Shown here piece after piece: positions 17,069 through 25,446 of a stretch of DNA of 64,000 nt (position 1 is its first letter; the number at the start of each line of letters is the position of its first letter). Under the pieces are notes generated by a model that made no database searches, was not told where the DNA came from, and worked only from the letters and a program-made list of their open reading frames with translations. The translations under genes were made by a program, and so were the position numbers. Source of the DNA: DAHUYF01 sp963789275 (lineage in GTDB: Bacteria; Pseudomonadota; Alphaproteobacteria; ATCC43930; CGMCC-115725); assembly GCA_963789275.1 (NCBI GenBank), contig CAWBKF010000003.1:496001-560000 (forward strand). The letters run 5' to 3'.

Positions 17069-17088
17069 TGACAGGTAGCTACCTGTCA
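17069..17088. promoter_or_regulatory. Perfect 20-bp palindrome, TetR-type operator candidate
   Basis: TGACAGGTAGCTACCTGTCA is self-complementary over all 20 bases, a form common for TetR-family repressors. It abuts the 17033-17068 hairpin. No regulator gene is within several kb, so it may be a relic or be read by a repressor encoded elsewhere. Confidence 0.5.
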
Positions 17089-17166
17089 AGTAACTAAGGG
17101 TGGGTCGACAGTTATCACCACTGGAGGGTCGCGAAAAGCGTATTCGGGCTAGTGACTTCCCCATAC

Positions 17167-17206
17167 CTCGTAATGCCCTTCCCATGCTCGTAATGCGCTT
17201 CCCATA
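17167..17206. repeat. Tandem repeat, 2 copies of a 20-bp unit
   Basis: CTCGTAATGCCCTTCCCATG (17167-17186) is followed directly by CTCGTAATGCGCTTCCCATA (17187-17206), 18 of 20 bases identical, with a partial copy CTTCCCCATA just before. It lies 184 bp upstream of the outer-membrane channel gene. Confidence 0.6.
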
Positions 17207-17389
17207 ATTGTGCAGTGCAAAATCAATTGTTGTAATTCGGCAACAGAATTTCGGAATCAGAGAGGAAGGCTACTCTGATACTTGCCACGCCAATCGGGTT
17301 TGACGGATGGTTTGGGAAAGCTTGTTAAGGCGGCGTCGCACAGGCCGCGCAACGTCCGTCGGTTCAACCTAAGGGGAGATACGGCTATC

Positions 17390-18320
17390 ATGAAGACGAC
17401 ACCAACCGTCCGCGCCATGGGCATCTGCCTGCTCGCCGGCGCTTTGACTATTGCTGCCCGCTCGGCAACCGCCGAAGAAGGGCTTTCACCTTACATGCCG
17501 GGCGTATCGGTCGGCTCTGCCGCCGGCGCGCTGCCGCCACCGGGCACCTATTTCGCCAATGACAACGTCTTCATCGACGGCGGCGTGCGCAACAACACCG
17601 GCGGCAACGTGCCGGTCAATGTCTGGCTCGACGTCGACATCCCGTCCGTGCTGTGGGTCCCGAATGTGCAAATCCTCGGGGCGACATTCGCCGTCGCCGC
17701 CGTCCAGCCCTATGTGTTCAAGGGGGTGGACGCGACCGGCGCCGGCGGCCGGGCGACGATCTCGAACGGTGCGTTCAACACCATCATCTCGCCGATCAAC
17801 TTGTCGTGGAACCTGAACAACGGCTTCTTCGTCGGCGGCGGCCTCGGCATCTACGTGAAGGACGGGTACACCGTGCACCAACCCTCGGGCTCGGGGCAGG
17901 CGGTTGGGCAGCCGGGCATCGCCAACAATTTCTGGACCTTCGAGCCGGGGGCTCGCCGTCAGCTATCTCCAGAGCGGCTGGAACCTGACGCTGCACGGCG
18001 TGGTCGACTTCAGCACGATAGATTCGACGACCAACTACCAATCGGGCGACGTGTTCTATCTCGACTACACCGCCGCCAAGACGTTCGGCAAGTGGACCTT
18101 CGGCGTCGGCGGCAACTTCACCCAGCAATTCACCAACGACACCGTCAACAGCAAGGCGGTGAACGGCAACGGCAACGAGATCCAGCACGTCCTGCTCGGG
18201 CCGCTGGTCGCTTACGATTTCGGCCCCGTCACCATCGCGGCGAAGGCTATGATCGGGGTGAGTGCGGAAAACGACGCCAACGTGTCCTTCTACCACCTCT
18301 CTTTCGCCTTCCCGTTCTGA
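17390..18320 (+). CDS. Outer-membrane channel of the MetA/SphA-like aromatic-degradation family, one frameshift
   Basis: Predicted secreted beta-barrel of about 309 residues. A signal peptide (ICLLAGALTIAARSATA) follows ATG 17390, which has the ribosome site AAGGGGAG. The mature part repeats barrel-type strands such as GFFVGGGLGIYVKDGY, GWNLTLHGVVDFSTI and KWTFGVGGNFTQQF and ends in the aromatic FAFPF typical of outer-membrane insertion. Five G residues at 17947-17951 shift the frame; four G restore one protein. Such proteins often sit with aromatic or solvent degradation genes, which are not seen here. Confidence 0.72.
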
Positions 18321-18329
18321 ACGGCGACG

Positions 18330-18355
18330 CGGCGTCGGGCATCAGCCCGACGCCG
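18330..18355 (+). terminator. Terminator after outer-membrane channel
   Basis: A perfect 10-bp stem CGGCGTCGGG/CCCGACGCCG with loop CATCAG starts 10 bp after the stop codon. It is followed by CCCTT, so a weak T-tract. Confidence 0.6.
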
Positions 18356-18399
18356 CCCTTCGCCTGCGCTTGAACGCTCCCAGCTATTGTCTTCTCGGC

Positions 18400-18560
18400 G
18401 ACATTGAGCCTGAGTGTATCCGGCAGTTGATTCGAAACGGGTGCGCGCTTGGCCATGATGTGTTTCCACGAGTAGACCGTCTTCTCGGTCGGTTTGCGTC
18501 TCCCGTGCCCAGCCATCGATGATGGCTGTCATGGTGATCGCATTGAACTCGGCCCGCGTC
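18400..18560 (-). pseudogene. Possible decayed tyrosine-integrase segment
   Basis: On the minus strand the fragments AIIDGWARE and, in the next frame, RRKPTEKTVYSWKHIMAKR resemble the SAM-like N-terminal domain of alphaproteobacterial phage-type integrases (pattern GW..E.KPTEKTVYSW). The rest of the region is out of frame and no catalytic Arg-His-Tyr part is visible. Its place 1.5 kb from tRNA-Ser fits an island scar. Low confidence. Confidence 0.33.
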
Positions 18561-18775
18561 TCCGGAGCGGCTACAACCGCTCTTGAGGGCCCGGAATTCC
18601 TCGGACACGCGGACATCGACAAGCGAGCCTCTTCGCTTGGCTTCGATTTTGTCCTTCGTGTCTAGGCTTTCTATTCGCCACCGTTTTCCGCCGAGGGCTG
18701 GGCCCAGCCTCTCCGGGTCGGACAAAGCTGACCGACCCGAGACATGGGTGACGTTTCGTACCGGACACATGGGTA

Positions 18776-18809
18776 ACACTTTCCCCCCGCAATTGCGGGG
18801 GGAAAGTGT
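18776..18809. repeat. 34-bp perfect palindrome over the transposase ribosome site
   Basis: ACACTTTCCCCCCGCAA (18776-18792) is followed immediately by its exact complement (18793-18809). The right arm contains the GGGGGGAAAG ribosome site of the transposase ATG at 18812. In RNA read from outside, this would fold and hide the site. Confidence 0.85.
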
Positions 18810-18811
18810 CG

Positions 18812-19993
18812 ATGCCGTGGAAAGAGAGTTCGGTGATGGACGAGCGTCTTCGGTTTGTGGCCCGCCTGCTGGAAGGCGAGCCGATGAGCCATGTCTGTCG
18901 TGAGTTCGGAATCTCGCGCAAGACCGGCTACAAGATCTTCGATCGCTACAAGGACCACGGGCTCGAGGGCCTGACCGACCGGTCACGCCGGCCGGTACGC
19001 TACGCCAACCAGCTCCCGTACCAAGTCGAGACGGCGATCGTCAGCCTGAAACAGGACAAGCCCCACTGGGGTGCCCGCAAGATCAGGGAGCTCCTGGTGC
19101 GCCGGCTGGCCGGCGAGGTCAGGGTGCCGGCCAAGAGCACCATCCATGCGGTGCTGCATCGCCATGGCTTGGTCAAGCCCGCGATCCGGCGGCGCCACGC
19201 CACCGGCACTCCCTTGGCACCGGGCCAGGCGCCCAACGATCTCTGGTGCGCCGATTACAAGGGCGAGTTCAAGCTCGGCAACAGGAGCTACTGCTATCCG
19301 TTGACCGTCACCGATCACGCCTCGCGCTATCTGCTGCTGTGCGAGGCACTCCAGTCAACGCGAGAAGACCTGGCCTTTACCGCCTTCGAGCGGCTGTTCA
19401 AGGAGCGCGGACTGCCTGCCGGCATCCGCTCGGACAACGGCGTTCCCTTTGCCTCCGCCAACGCGCTCTTCAACCTCAGCAGGCTTTCCGTCTGGTGGCT
19501 CAGGCTCGGGATCGAGATCGAGCGCATCAGGCCCGGCCGCCCGCAACAGAACGGCCGCCATGAGCGCATGCATCTGACGCTCAAAAACGAAGCCACCCGC
19601 CCACCAGGCATGAACAGCCTGCAGCAGCAGGCCAAGTTCGACGCCTTCCTTCAGGAGTTCAACACGGAACGCCCGCACGAAGCGATCGGCATGAAATGCC
19701 CGGCCGAGCGTTATACCCCGTCATCCCGGACCTATCGCGGCCTGCCCGAGATCAGCTACCCCTTTCATGATCGCGAGATTCTCGTTACCGCCTGCGGCCG
19801 CATCTGCCTGCACCGCAAAAAGATCAACTTCTCAACCGTCTTCGCCGGCCAGACCGTCGGCATCAAGGAGGTTGACGATGCCGTTTGGCTCGTCTCCTTC
19901 ATGCACTATGATCTGGGATACTTCGACCTGGAGCAACGAACCCTGCAACCCCTCGACAACCCTTTCGGCCCGAGGTTGTCACCCATGTCTTAG
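18812..19993 (+). CDS. IS481-family transposase
   Basis: Intact 393-residue DDE transposase. An N-terminal helix-turn-helix pair (GEPMSHVCREFGISRKTGYK) binds the ends; the integrase-core triad is visible as Asp in CADYKGEFKLG, Asp in IRSDNGVPFASANA and Glu in QNGRHERMHLTLK. ATG 18812 is placed just after a ribosome site held in a palindrome; GTG 18806 and ATG 18836 are alternatives. No frameshift or stop, so the element may be active. Confidence 0.93.
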   Translation: MPWKESSVMDERLRFVARLLEGEPMSHVCREFGISRKTGYKIFDRYKDHGLEGLTDRSRRPVRYANQLPYQVETAIVSLKQDKPHWGARKIRELLVRRLAGEVRVPAKSTIHAVLHRHGLVKPAIRRRHATGTPLAPGQAPNDLWCADYKGEFKLGNRSYCYPLTVTDHASRYLLLCEALQSTREDLAFTAFERLFKERGLPAGIRSDNGVPFASANALFNLSRLSVWWLRLGIEIERIRPGRPQQNGRHERMHLTLKNEATRPPGMNSLQQQAKFDAFLQEFNTERPHEAIGMKCPAERYTPSSRTYRGLPEISYPFHDREILVTACGRICLHRKKINFSTVFAGQTVGIKEVDDAVWLVSFMHYDLGYFDLEQRTLQPLDNPFGPRLSPMS

Positions 19994-20036
19994 GTACGTT
20001 CCGTTACCCATGTCTCCGGGTCGGACAAGCAAGCGT

Positions 20037-20128
20037 TGGCGGAGAGGGAGGGATTCGAACCCTCGAGACCCCTCACGAGGCCTAACGGTTTTCGAGACCG
20101 CCCCGATCGACCACTCTGGCACCTCTCC
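20037..20128 (-). tRNA. tRNA-Ser (CGA)
   Basis: The 92-base minus-strand sequence folds as a class II tRNA. Acceptor stem GGAGAGG pairs with CCTCTCC, discriminator G and encoded CCA follow. The anticodon loop CTCGAAA gives CGA, reading serine codon UCG. There is a long variable arm and the T-loop GGTTCGAATCC. Its 3' end is 9 bp from the right end of the IS481 element. Confidence 0.95.
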
Positions 20129-20198
20129 GCAAGGCTGCATGATCAAAGGACGCAGGAGCTGAACCCGCGCCGGTCGACGGAAGGGGGCGGAGCCTAAC

Positions 20199-20375
20199 CT
20201 ATGACCTGTTTTGCCGCAACCGCGCCTGCTGGTCGGCGATCGGGATGGCAATGAGCTTGGGGCGCTGGCCGGCGCCGTCGGGACAATATCGATTGAGCCG
20301 CTCGACGCCGGCGACGATGCCGGCCACGGCGAAGACCAGGCCGATATAGCTGGTGAACTGCGCTAGCAATATCAT
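20199..20375 (-). CDS. Small single-span membrane protein
   Basis: A 58-residue protein with one membrane segment (SYIGLVFAVAGIVAGV) and a basic tail rich in Gln and Arg. ATG 20375 is chosen because GGAGG stands 4 bases upstream; the in-frame ATG at 20396 has none. Function unknown; gene is between tRNA-Ser and the divergent ribosomal operon. Confidence 0.6.
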   Translation of the reverse strand: MILLAQFTSYIGLVFAVAGIVAGVERLNRYCPDGAGQRPKLIAIPIADQQARLRQNRS

Positions 20376-20604
20376 GCCATCCTCCGACGTGGTCATCGGC
20401 GCGGCTTGCGGGTGCCAGGGCGCGCAAGATTTCTCTTGCGCAATTATTCTGCCTCATCTTGATATGACTGTCAATTTTGCAGGAATTTAAAAGTAAACAG
20501 CAAATTAATTCCCCGTATAGCCGTGGTTCTATTGTGCTTTTTACTGGAAACGCGCGGCGGCGACAGTGCCGGCGGGATCGGTCGACGGCATCGGGCAAAC
20601 CCGG

Positions 20605-20632
20605 TTGACAGCGTCGGCATCCCCGCTATAGT
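20605..20632 (+). promoter_or_regulatory. Sigma-70 promoter of the rplU operon
   Basis: TTGACA (20605-20610) and TATAGT (20627-20632) are separated by 16 bp and point to rplU. This is the closest match to the housekeeping consensus in the window. Confidence 0.75.
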
Positions 20633-20642
20633 GCGCCTCCTT

Positions 20643-20664
20643 CGGACGGGACTTCGCCCGTCCG
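20643..20664 (+). promoter_or_regulatory. Hairpin in the rplU leader
   Basis: An 8-bp stem CGGACGGG/CCCGTCCG with loop ACTTCG, then TTCGATTTT, about 10 bases after the promoter and 28 before rplU. It could be an attenuator or a site for feedback by ribosomal protein L21. The mechanism is inferred. Confidence 0.5.
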
Positions 20665-20692
20665 TTCGATTTTCAGCGCAAAGCACCCGCTC

Positions 20693-20998
20693 ATGTTCGC
20701 AGTCATCCGCACCGGCGGCAAGCAGTACAAGGTCGCCAAAGACGACGTCATCACGGTGGAGAAGCTCGTCGGCGAGCCGGGCTCGACCGTGACGCTGGAC
20801 GACGTGCTCATGGTGGGCGAAGGCGCATCGGCCAAGACCAAGGCGCCGGGCGCCCAGGTCACCGCCGAGGTGGTGGAGCAGATCAGGGCCGACAAGGTGC
20901 TGATCTTCAAGAAGCGGCGCCGGCACAATTACCGCCGCAAGAACGGCCACCGCCAGCCTCTGACCGTGCTGAAGGTCACCGGCATCACCGCCGGCTAG
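20693..20998 (+). CDS. rplU: 50S ribosomal protein L21
   Basis: Large-subunit ribosomal protein that binds 23S rRNA near L20. The 101-residue protein begins FAVIRTGGKQYKVAKDD and has the basic KKRRRHNYRRKNGHRQ loop followed by the C-terminal strand TVLKVTGI. ATG at 20693. It is first in the rplU-rpmA-obgE-proB-proA cluster, 16 bp upstream of rpmA, the standard bacterial order. Confidence 0.98.
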   Translation: MFAVIRTGGKQYKVAKDDVITVEKLVGEPGSTVTLDDVLMVGEGASAKTKAPGAQVTAEVVEQIRADKVLIFKKRRRHNYRRKNGHRQPLTVLKVTGITAG

Positions 20999-21014
20999 CC
21001 AGGGAGACAGGGCG

Positions 21015-21287
21015 ATGGCGCATAAGAAAGCAGGCGGCTCCTCGCGCAACGGGCGTGACAGCGCCGGCCGCCGCCTCGGCGTCAAGAAATTTGGCGGCCA
21101 GAGCGTGCTCGCCGGCAACATCCTCGTGCGCCAGCGCGGCACCAAGTACCATGCCGGCGACAATGTCGATATGGGCCGCGACCACACGCTGTTCTCCAAG
21201 ATCGACGGGCAGGTCGCCTTTCACGCCACCACCGGCGGGCGCACCTATGTGTCGGTGGCGCCGCTGCCGGCAGAGGCCGCCGAATAG
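21015..21287 (+). CDS. rpmA: 50S ribosomal protein L27
   Basis: Large-subunit protein whose N-terminal tail reaches the peptidyl-transferase centre. The 90-residue sequence has the invariant AHKKAGGSSRNGRDSAGRRL start and GNILVRQRGTKYHAGDNV. No extra N-terminal cleavable extension of the firmicute kind is present. It is followed by an intrinsic terminator, so obgE may be partly separated from the ribosomal genes. Confidence 0.98.
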   Translation: MAHKKAGGSSRNGRDSAGRRLGVKKFGGQSVLAGNILVRQRGTKYHAGDNVDMGRDHTLFSKIDGQVAFHATTGGRTYVSVAPLPAEAAE

Positions 21288-21328
21288 GCCGTTCCGCCCG
21301 GCGCGCCGCGCCAGTAGCAGCTGCTCGA

Positions 21329-21355
21329 GGGGGAATGGCCGCATTCCCCCTTTTT
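21329..21355 (+). terminator. Intrinsic terminator between rpmA and obgE
   Basis: An 8-bp stem GGGGGAAT/ATTCCCCC with loop GGCCGC, followed by five T. It lies 41 bp after rpmA and 22 bp before obgE, so it would reduce readthrough into obgE and the proline genes. Confidence 0.85.
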
Positions 21356-21377
21356 CATTGGGCTTGAGAGGCACGTC

Positions 21378-22424
21378 ATGAAGTTCCTCGACCAGGCCAA
21401 GATCTACGTCCGAAGCGGCGACGGCGGCGCCGGGGCGGTGAGCTTTCGCCGCGAGAAATTCATCGAGTTCGGCGGCCCCGATGGCGGCGATGGCGGGCGC
21501 GGCGGCGATGTCGTGATCGAGACGGCGGCCAATCTCAACACCCTCATCGACTACCGCTATCTGCAGCATTTCAAGGCCGAGAAGGGCCATCACGGCATGG
21601 GTGCGAACCGCAGCGGCGCCGCCGGCGAGGATGTGGTGCTGCGCGTCCCGGTCGGCACCGAGATCCTCGACGAGGAGAACGAGCAGGTGCTGCTCGACCT
21701 CACCACCCCCGGCGAGCGCCATGTCCTGCTGAAGGGCGGCGATGGCGGCTTCGGCAATGCGCATTTCAAGAGCTCGACCAACCGCGCGCCGCGCCGCGCC
21801 GATGCCGGCTGGCCCGGCGAGGAGCGCTGGATCTGGCTCAGGCTCAAGCTGATTGCGGACGCCGGGCTGGTCGGCCTGCCCAACGCCGGCAAGTCGACCT
21901 TCCTCGCCGCCACCTCGCGCGCCCGCCCCAAGATCGCCGACTATCCCTTCACCACGCTCCGCCCGCAGCTCGGCGTGGTCGAGGCGCATGGCGAGGAGTT
22001 CGTCATCGCCGACCTGCCGGGCCTGATCGAGGGCGCGAGCGAGGGCGCCGGCCTCGGCCATCGCTTCCTCGGCCATGTCGAGCGCTGCGCCGTGATCCTG
22101 CATCTGATCGACGGCACCGAGGAGGATGTGGTCGGCAATTACCGCGCCATCCGCCGCGAGCTCGAGCGCTATGGCCACGGCCTGCCCGAGAAGCCCGAGA
22201 TCATCGGGCTCAACAAGGCCGACGCCGTGCCCGCCGCCGAGCTCGCCGCCAAGCGCCGCAAGCTGCAGCGCGCCAGCAAGCGCCTGGTGCTGGCGCTGTC
22301 GGGGGTCAGCGGCAAGGGCGTGCCCGAGACGCTGGCGGCGCTCTATGCGGTGATCAAATCACAGCGCGAGGCCGTCGCCGAGGCAACAGCGGCGGCGGAA
22401 ACGGCGCCGGAAGCCGCGTCGTGA
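21378..22424 (+). CDS. obgE: GTPase Obg
   Basis: Essential GTPase in 50S ribosome maturation and stress response. The 348-residue protein has the glycine-rich Obg fold (GGPDGGDGGRGGDVV, LLKGGDGGFGNAHFKSS) in residues 1-158, then the G domain with GLPNAGKSTFLAA, switch region PFTTLRP, DLPGLIEGA and NKAD. The C-terminal tail is a short Ala/Glu-rich stretch without an OCT domain. The stop overlaps the proB GTG start, so the two are coupled. Confidence 0.97.
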   Translation: MKFLDQAKIYVRSGDGGAGAVSFRREKFIEFGGPDGGDGGRGGDVVIETAANLNTLIDYRYLQHFKAEKGHHGMGANRSGAAGEDVVLRVPVGTEILDEENEQVLLDLTTPGERHVLLKGGDGGFGNAHFKSSTNRAPRRADAGWPGEERWIWLRLKLIADAGLVGLPNAGKSTFLAATSRARPKIADYPFTTLRPQLGVVEAHGEEFVIADLPGLIEGASEGAGLGHRFLGHVERCAVILHLIDGTEEDVVGNYRAIRRELERYGHGLPEKPEIIGLNKADAVPAAELAAKRRKLQRASKRLVLALSGVSGKGVPETLAALYAVIKSQREAVAEATAAAETAPEAAS

Positions 22425-23536
22425 ACGGCGGCCTCGCCGCGGCCAGGCGCCTCATCGTCAAGATCGGCTCGGCGCTGCTGGTCGATGATGCCACCGGCGA
22501 TATCCGCCGCGCCTGGCTCGAGGCGCTGGTGGCGGATCTGGCGCGCTGCCGCGGCCGCGGCCAGGAGGTGCTGATCGTCTCGTCGGGCGCGATCGCCGTC
22601 GGCCGCCGCCATCTCGGCCTCACCGGCCGCGCGCTCAAGCTCGAGGAGAAGCAGGCCGCCGCCGCCACCGGCCAGATCCGGCTCGCGCATGCCTATCAGG
22701 AGGCGCTGGCCCGCCACGGCCTCACCGTGGCGCAGATCCTGCTGACGCCCGAGGACACCGAGGAGCGCCGCCGCCATCTCAACGCGCGCGCCACGCTGGA
22801 GCAGCTGCTGGCGCTGGGCGCGGTGCCGGTGATCAACGAGAACGACACGGTGGCCACCACCGAGATCCGCTTCGGCGACAACGACCGGCTGGCCGCGCGC
22901 GTGGCGCAGATGATCACCGCCGACACGCTCGTGCTGCTCTCCGACATCGACGGGCTCTACACCGCCGACCCGCGCCGCGACCCCGACGCGCGCCACGTCC
23001 CGGAGGTCCGCGAGATCACGCCGGAGATCGAGGCGATGGGCGGCGCGGCGCCGGCCGGCTACAGCTCCGGCGGCATGGTGACCAAGCTCGCCGCGGCGCG
23101 CATCGCGCTCGCCGCCGGCTGCCGCATGGTGATCGCCCGCGGTGACGGCCTCCATCCGCTCGAGGCGCTCGAGGCCGGGGCGCGCTGCACCTGGTTCCTT
23201 CCCGCCGCCGAGCCGCGCACGGCGCGCAAGCGCTGGATCGCCGGCACGCTCAACCCGGTGGGCGCGCTCACCATCGATGACGGCGCCGCGGCGGCGCTGC
23301 GCCGCGGCACCAGCCTGCTGCCCGCCGGGGTCGTCGCGGTCGACGGCAGCTTCGAGCGCGGCGACGCGGTGGTGGTGCGCAGCGGCGACGGGCGCGAGCT
23401 GGCGCGCGGGCTCTGCGCCTATTCGAGCGCCGATGCCCGCGCCATCGCCGGCCACAAAAGCGGTGAAATCGAGGCCATCCTCGGCTACCGTGGGCGGCAC
23501 GAGATGATCCATCGCGACGATCTGGTGGTGAGCTGA
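22421..23536 (+). CDS. proB: Glutamate 5-kinase
   Basis: First step of proline synthesis: phosphorylates the gamma-carboxyl of glutamate. The 371-residue protein has the amino-acid-kinase domain (IVKIGSALLVDD, IVSSGAIAVGRRHLGL, VPVINENDTVAT, LLSDIDGLYTADPR) and a C-terminal PUA domain from about residue 280. GTG 22421 overlaps the obgE stop (GTGA). It ends one base before proA. The product is passed directly to ProA. Feedback inhibition by proline is typical of the family. Confidence 0.97.
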   Translation: MNGGLAAARRLIVKIGSALLVDDATGDIRRAWLEALVADLARCRGRGQEVLIVSSGAIAVGRRHLGLTGRALKLEEKQAAAATGQIRLAHAYQEALARHGLTVAQILLTPEDTEERRRHLNARATLEQLLALGAVPVINENDTVATTEIRFGDNDRLAARVAQMITADTLVLLSDIDGLYTADPRRDPDARHVPEVREITPEIEAMGGAAPAGYSSGGMVTKLAAARIALAAGCRMVIARGDGLHPLEALEAGARCTWFLPAAEPRTARKRWIAGTLNPVGALTIDDGAAAALRRGTSLLPAGVVAVDGSFERGDAVVVRSGDGRELARGLCAYSSADARAIAGHKSGEIEAILGYRGRHEMIHRDDLVVS

Positions 23537-23537
23537 G

Positions 23538-24816
23538 ATGGCGGCGCTGGAGACGACCAACGATCTCTATGCCGAGATGCGCGCCATCGGGGCGCAGGCG
23601 CGTCGCGCCGCGGCGCTGATGGCGCGCGCCGCGCCGGCACAGAAGACCTCGGCGCTCCGGGCGGCGGCCGCGGCGCTGCGCGCGGGCCGCGCCGAGATCC
23701 TCGAGGAGAACCGCATCGACCTCGCCGATGCCGGGCAGCACGCGCTGTCGCCGGCGCTGGTCGACCGCCTCATGCTCGACGACAAGCGGGTCGAGGCGAT
23801 GGCAAGCGGGCTCGAGGAGGTGGCGGCGCTGCCCGATCCCGTCGGCAAGGAGCTGGCGCGCTGGAGCCGGCCCAACGGACTCGACATCGCGCGCGTGACG
23901 CGTACCGCTGGGGGTCATCGGCATCATCTACGAATCGCGCCCCAACGTCACCGCCGATGCCGGCGGGCTCAGCCTGCGCGCCGGCAATGCCGCCATCCTG
24001 CGCGGCGGCTCCGAGAGCTTCCATTCCTCGCGCGTCATCGGCGCCGCCGTGCGCAGCGGGCTGAAGCAGGCGGGTCTGCCGGAGGACGCGGTGCAGCTGG
24101 TGCCGACGCGCGACCGCGCCGCGGTCGGCATGATGCTGACGCTCACCGAATATATCGACGTCATCGTGCCGCGCGGCGGACGCTCGCTGATCGAGCGGGT
24201 GCAGCGCGAGGCTCGCATGCCGGTGATCGCCCATCTCGAGGGCGTCTGCCACGTCTATGTCGACGGCGCCGCCGATCTCGCCAAGGCGCGGCGCATCGTG
24301 CTGAACGCCAAGATGCGCCGCACCGGCGTCTGCGGCGCCGCCGAGACGCTGCTGGTCGACCGCGCCGCGGCGGCGGCGATGCTGCCGCCGATCCTCGCCG
24401 ATCTGCGCCAGGCGGGCTGCGAGATCCGCGGCGACGCGGCGGTGCGCGCCCTCGATCCGGCGGCGCTGCCGGCGAGCGAGGAGGATTGGAGCACGGAATA
24501 TCTCGACGCCATCCTCTCGGTCGCCATCGTCGACGGCGTCGACGGCGCGGTCGAGCATGTCAACCGCTACGGCTCGCATCACACCGACGCCATCGTCAGC
24601 GAGGACAAGGCGACGGCCGAGCGCTTCCTCGCCGAAATCGACAGCGCCATCGTGCTGCACAACGCCTCGACGCAATTCGCCGATGGCGGCGAGTTCGGCA
24701 TGGGCGCGGAGATCGGCATCTCGACCGGCCGCCTGCCGCCGCGCGGGCCGGTCGGCGCCGAGCAGCTCGTCAGCTACAAATACCTCGTCCGCGGCAACGG
24801 CCAGATCCGGCCCTGA
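23538..24816 (+). CDS. proA: Glutamate-5-semialdehyde dehydrogenase, one frameshift
   Basis: NADPH-dependent reductase making glutamate semialdehyde, second step of proline synthesis; about 425 residues. Conserved parts are IIYESRPNVTADAGGL, GNAAILRGGSES, PRGGRSLIERVQ and the catalytic Cys in AKMRRTGVCGAAETLLVD. Near 23898 the frame shifts: removing one A turns the sequence into RVRVPLGVIGIIYES. Everything else is intact, so this is probably a sequence error. Confidence 0.95.
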
Positions 24817-24861
24817 GGCTGACGGACGCCGGAGTTGGCACTGCCGGCGAATTGCCGGGCA

Positions 24862-25308
24862 TCAGCTGAGATCGTTCCGAACCGGTGAGAGGCGGCTTTG
24901 GCGCAGGAGATACAACCGTCGCGGCAACGGCGACGGCGCCGCGCCGGTGCGGACGATCTGCTCCACGACCTGCAGCGCCTGAACCACATCCGCCGGCGTG
25001 TAGGGCTTGGTGAGGCACGCCTCGCCGACGGCCGGCGGCTTCTCGAGAACGCGATGGCAGTTGCCGGTCGCATAAAGAATGCCGGGATTGACGCGCTTGG
25101 CGAGCTCGGCGGCGGCATCGAGGCCGTCGTCGCCGCCGGCTAGCCGCAAATCGATGATCGCCAGATCCGGCTTGTGCTGCTCGCACAAGGCGATCACCTC
25201 GGAAACGCTGCAGGCGATCCCGCAGGCCTCGTAGCCGCCGCCGACGACGGCTTCCTGCAGCATCTCGGCGATCATGAAATCATCCTCTGCGATCAGTACT
25301 TTCGCCAC
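24862..25308 (-). CDS. Single-domain response regulator
   Basis: A 148-residue receiver-only regulator. Acidic pocket residues are in LIAEDDFMI, the phosphoacceptor Asp in LAIIDLRLAGGDDG and the Lys in CLTKPYTPADV. The GILYATGN stretch recalls the FATGUY receivers that pair with HWE-type kinases. GTG 25308 with AGAGGAAG upstream is chosen over longer starts. It is divergent from the sensor kinase gene 138 bp away, its likely partner. Confidence 0.87.
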   Translation of the reverse strand: MAKVLIAEDDFMIAEMLQEAVVGGGYEACGIACSVSEVIALCEQHKPDLAIIDLRLAGGDDGLDAAAELAKRVNPGILYATGNCHRVLEKPPAVGEACLTKPYTPADVVQALQVVEQIVRTGAAPSPLPRRLYLLRQSRLSPVRNDLS

Positions 25309-25446
25309 GACCGTCTTCCTCTCTTCAATCTTAAATAGCGACACTGGGATCGAATATCGCCTCAAAAAATTCGGATTTCCGAATGTCGCATCTTGTACGT
25401 GCTAACAATATGCCAAGTACTCTCCGCACCAGAGTGGTGACGATAA

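Larger units (their letters stand above)
16839..17389. other. Gene-free region with several repeats
   Basis: 551 bp without a credible gene. It contains an 11-bp inverted repeat, a 20-bp perfect palindrome and a 20-bp tandem repeat, listed separately. Frames here are open by GC bias only. It probably carries the promoter of the outer-membrane channel gene near its right end. Confidence 0.5.
18729..20027 (+). mobile_element. IS481-family insertion sequence, complete
   Basis: About 1.3 kb bounded by imperfect inverted ends TGACCGACCCGAGACATGGG (left) and TGTCCGACCCGGAGACATGG (right, complement). Each end has a second inner copy of the ACATGGGT motif. One intact transposase gene lies inside. 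The target repeat is unclear: AGC could be a 3-bp duplication. The left flank also carries TCTCCGGGTCGGACAA (18710-18725), identical to the element's right end at 20013-20028. Confidence 0.8.

Noticed and set aside
16790..17185. Minus-strand frame of 131 codons over the palindromes
   Set aside because: It spans the hairpin and palindrome and shows no protein-like features.
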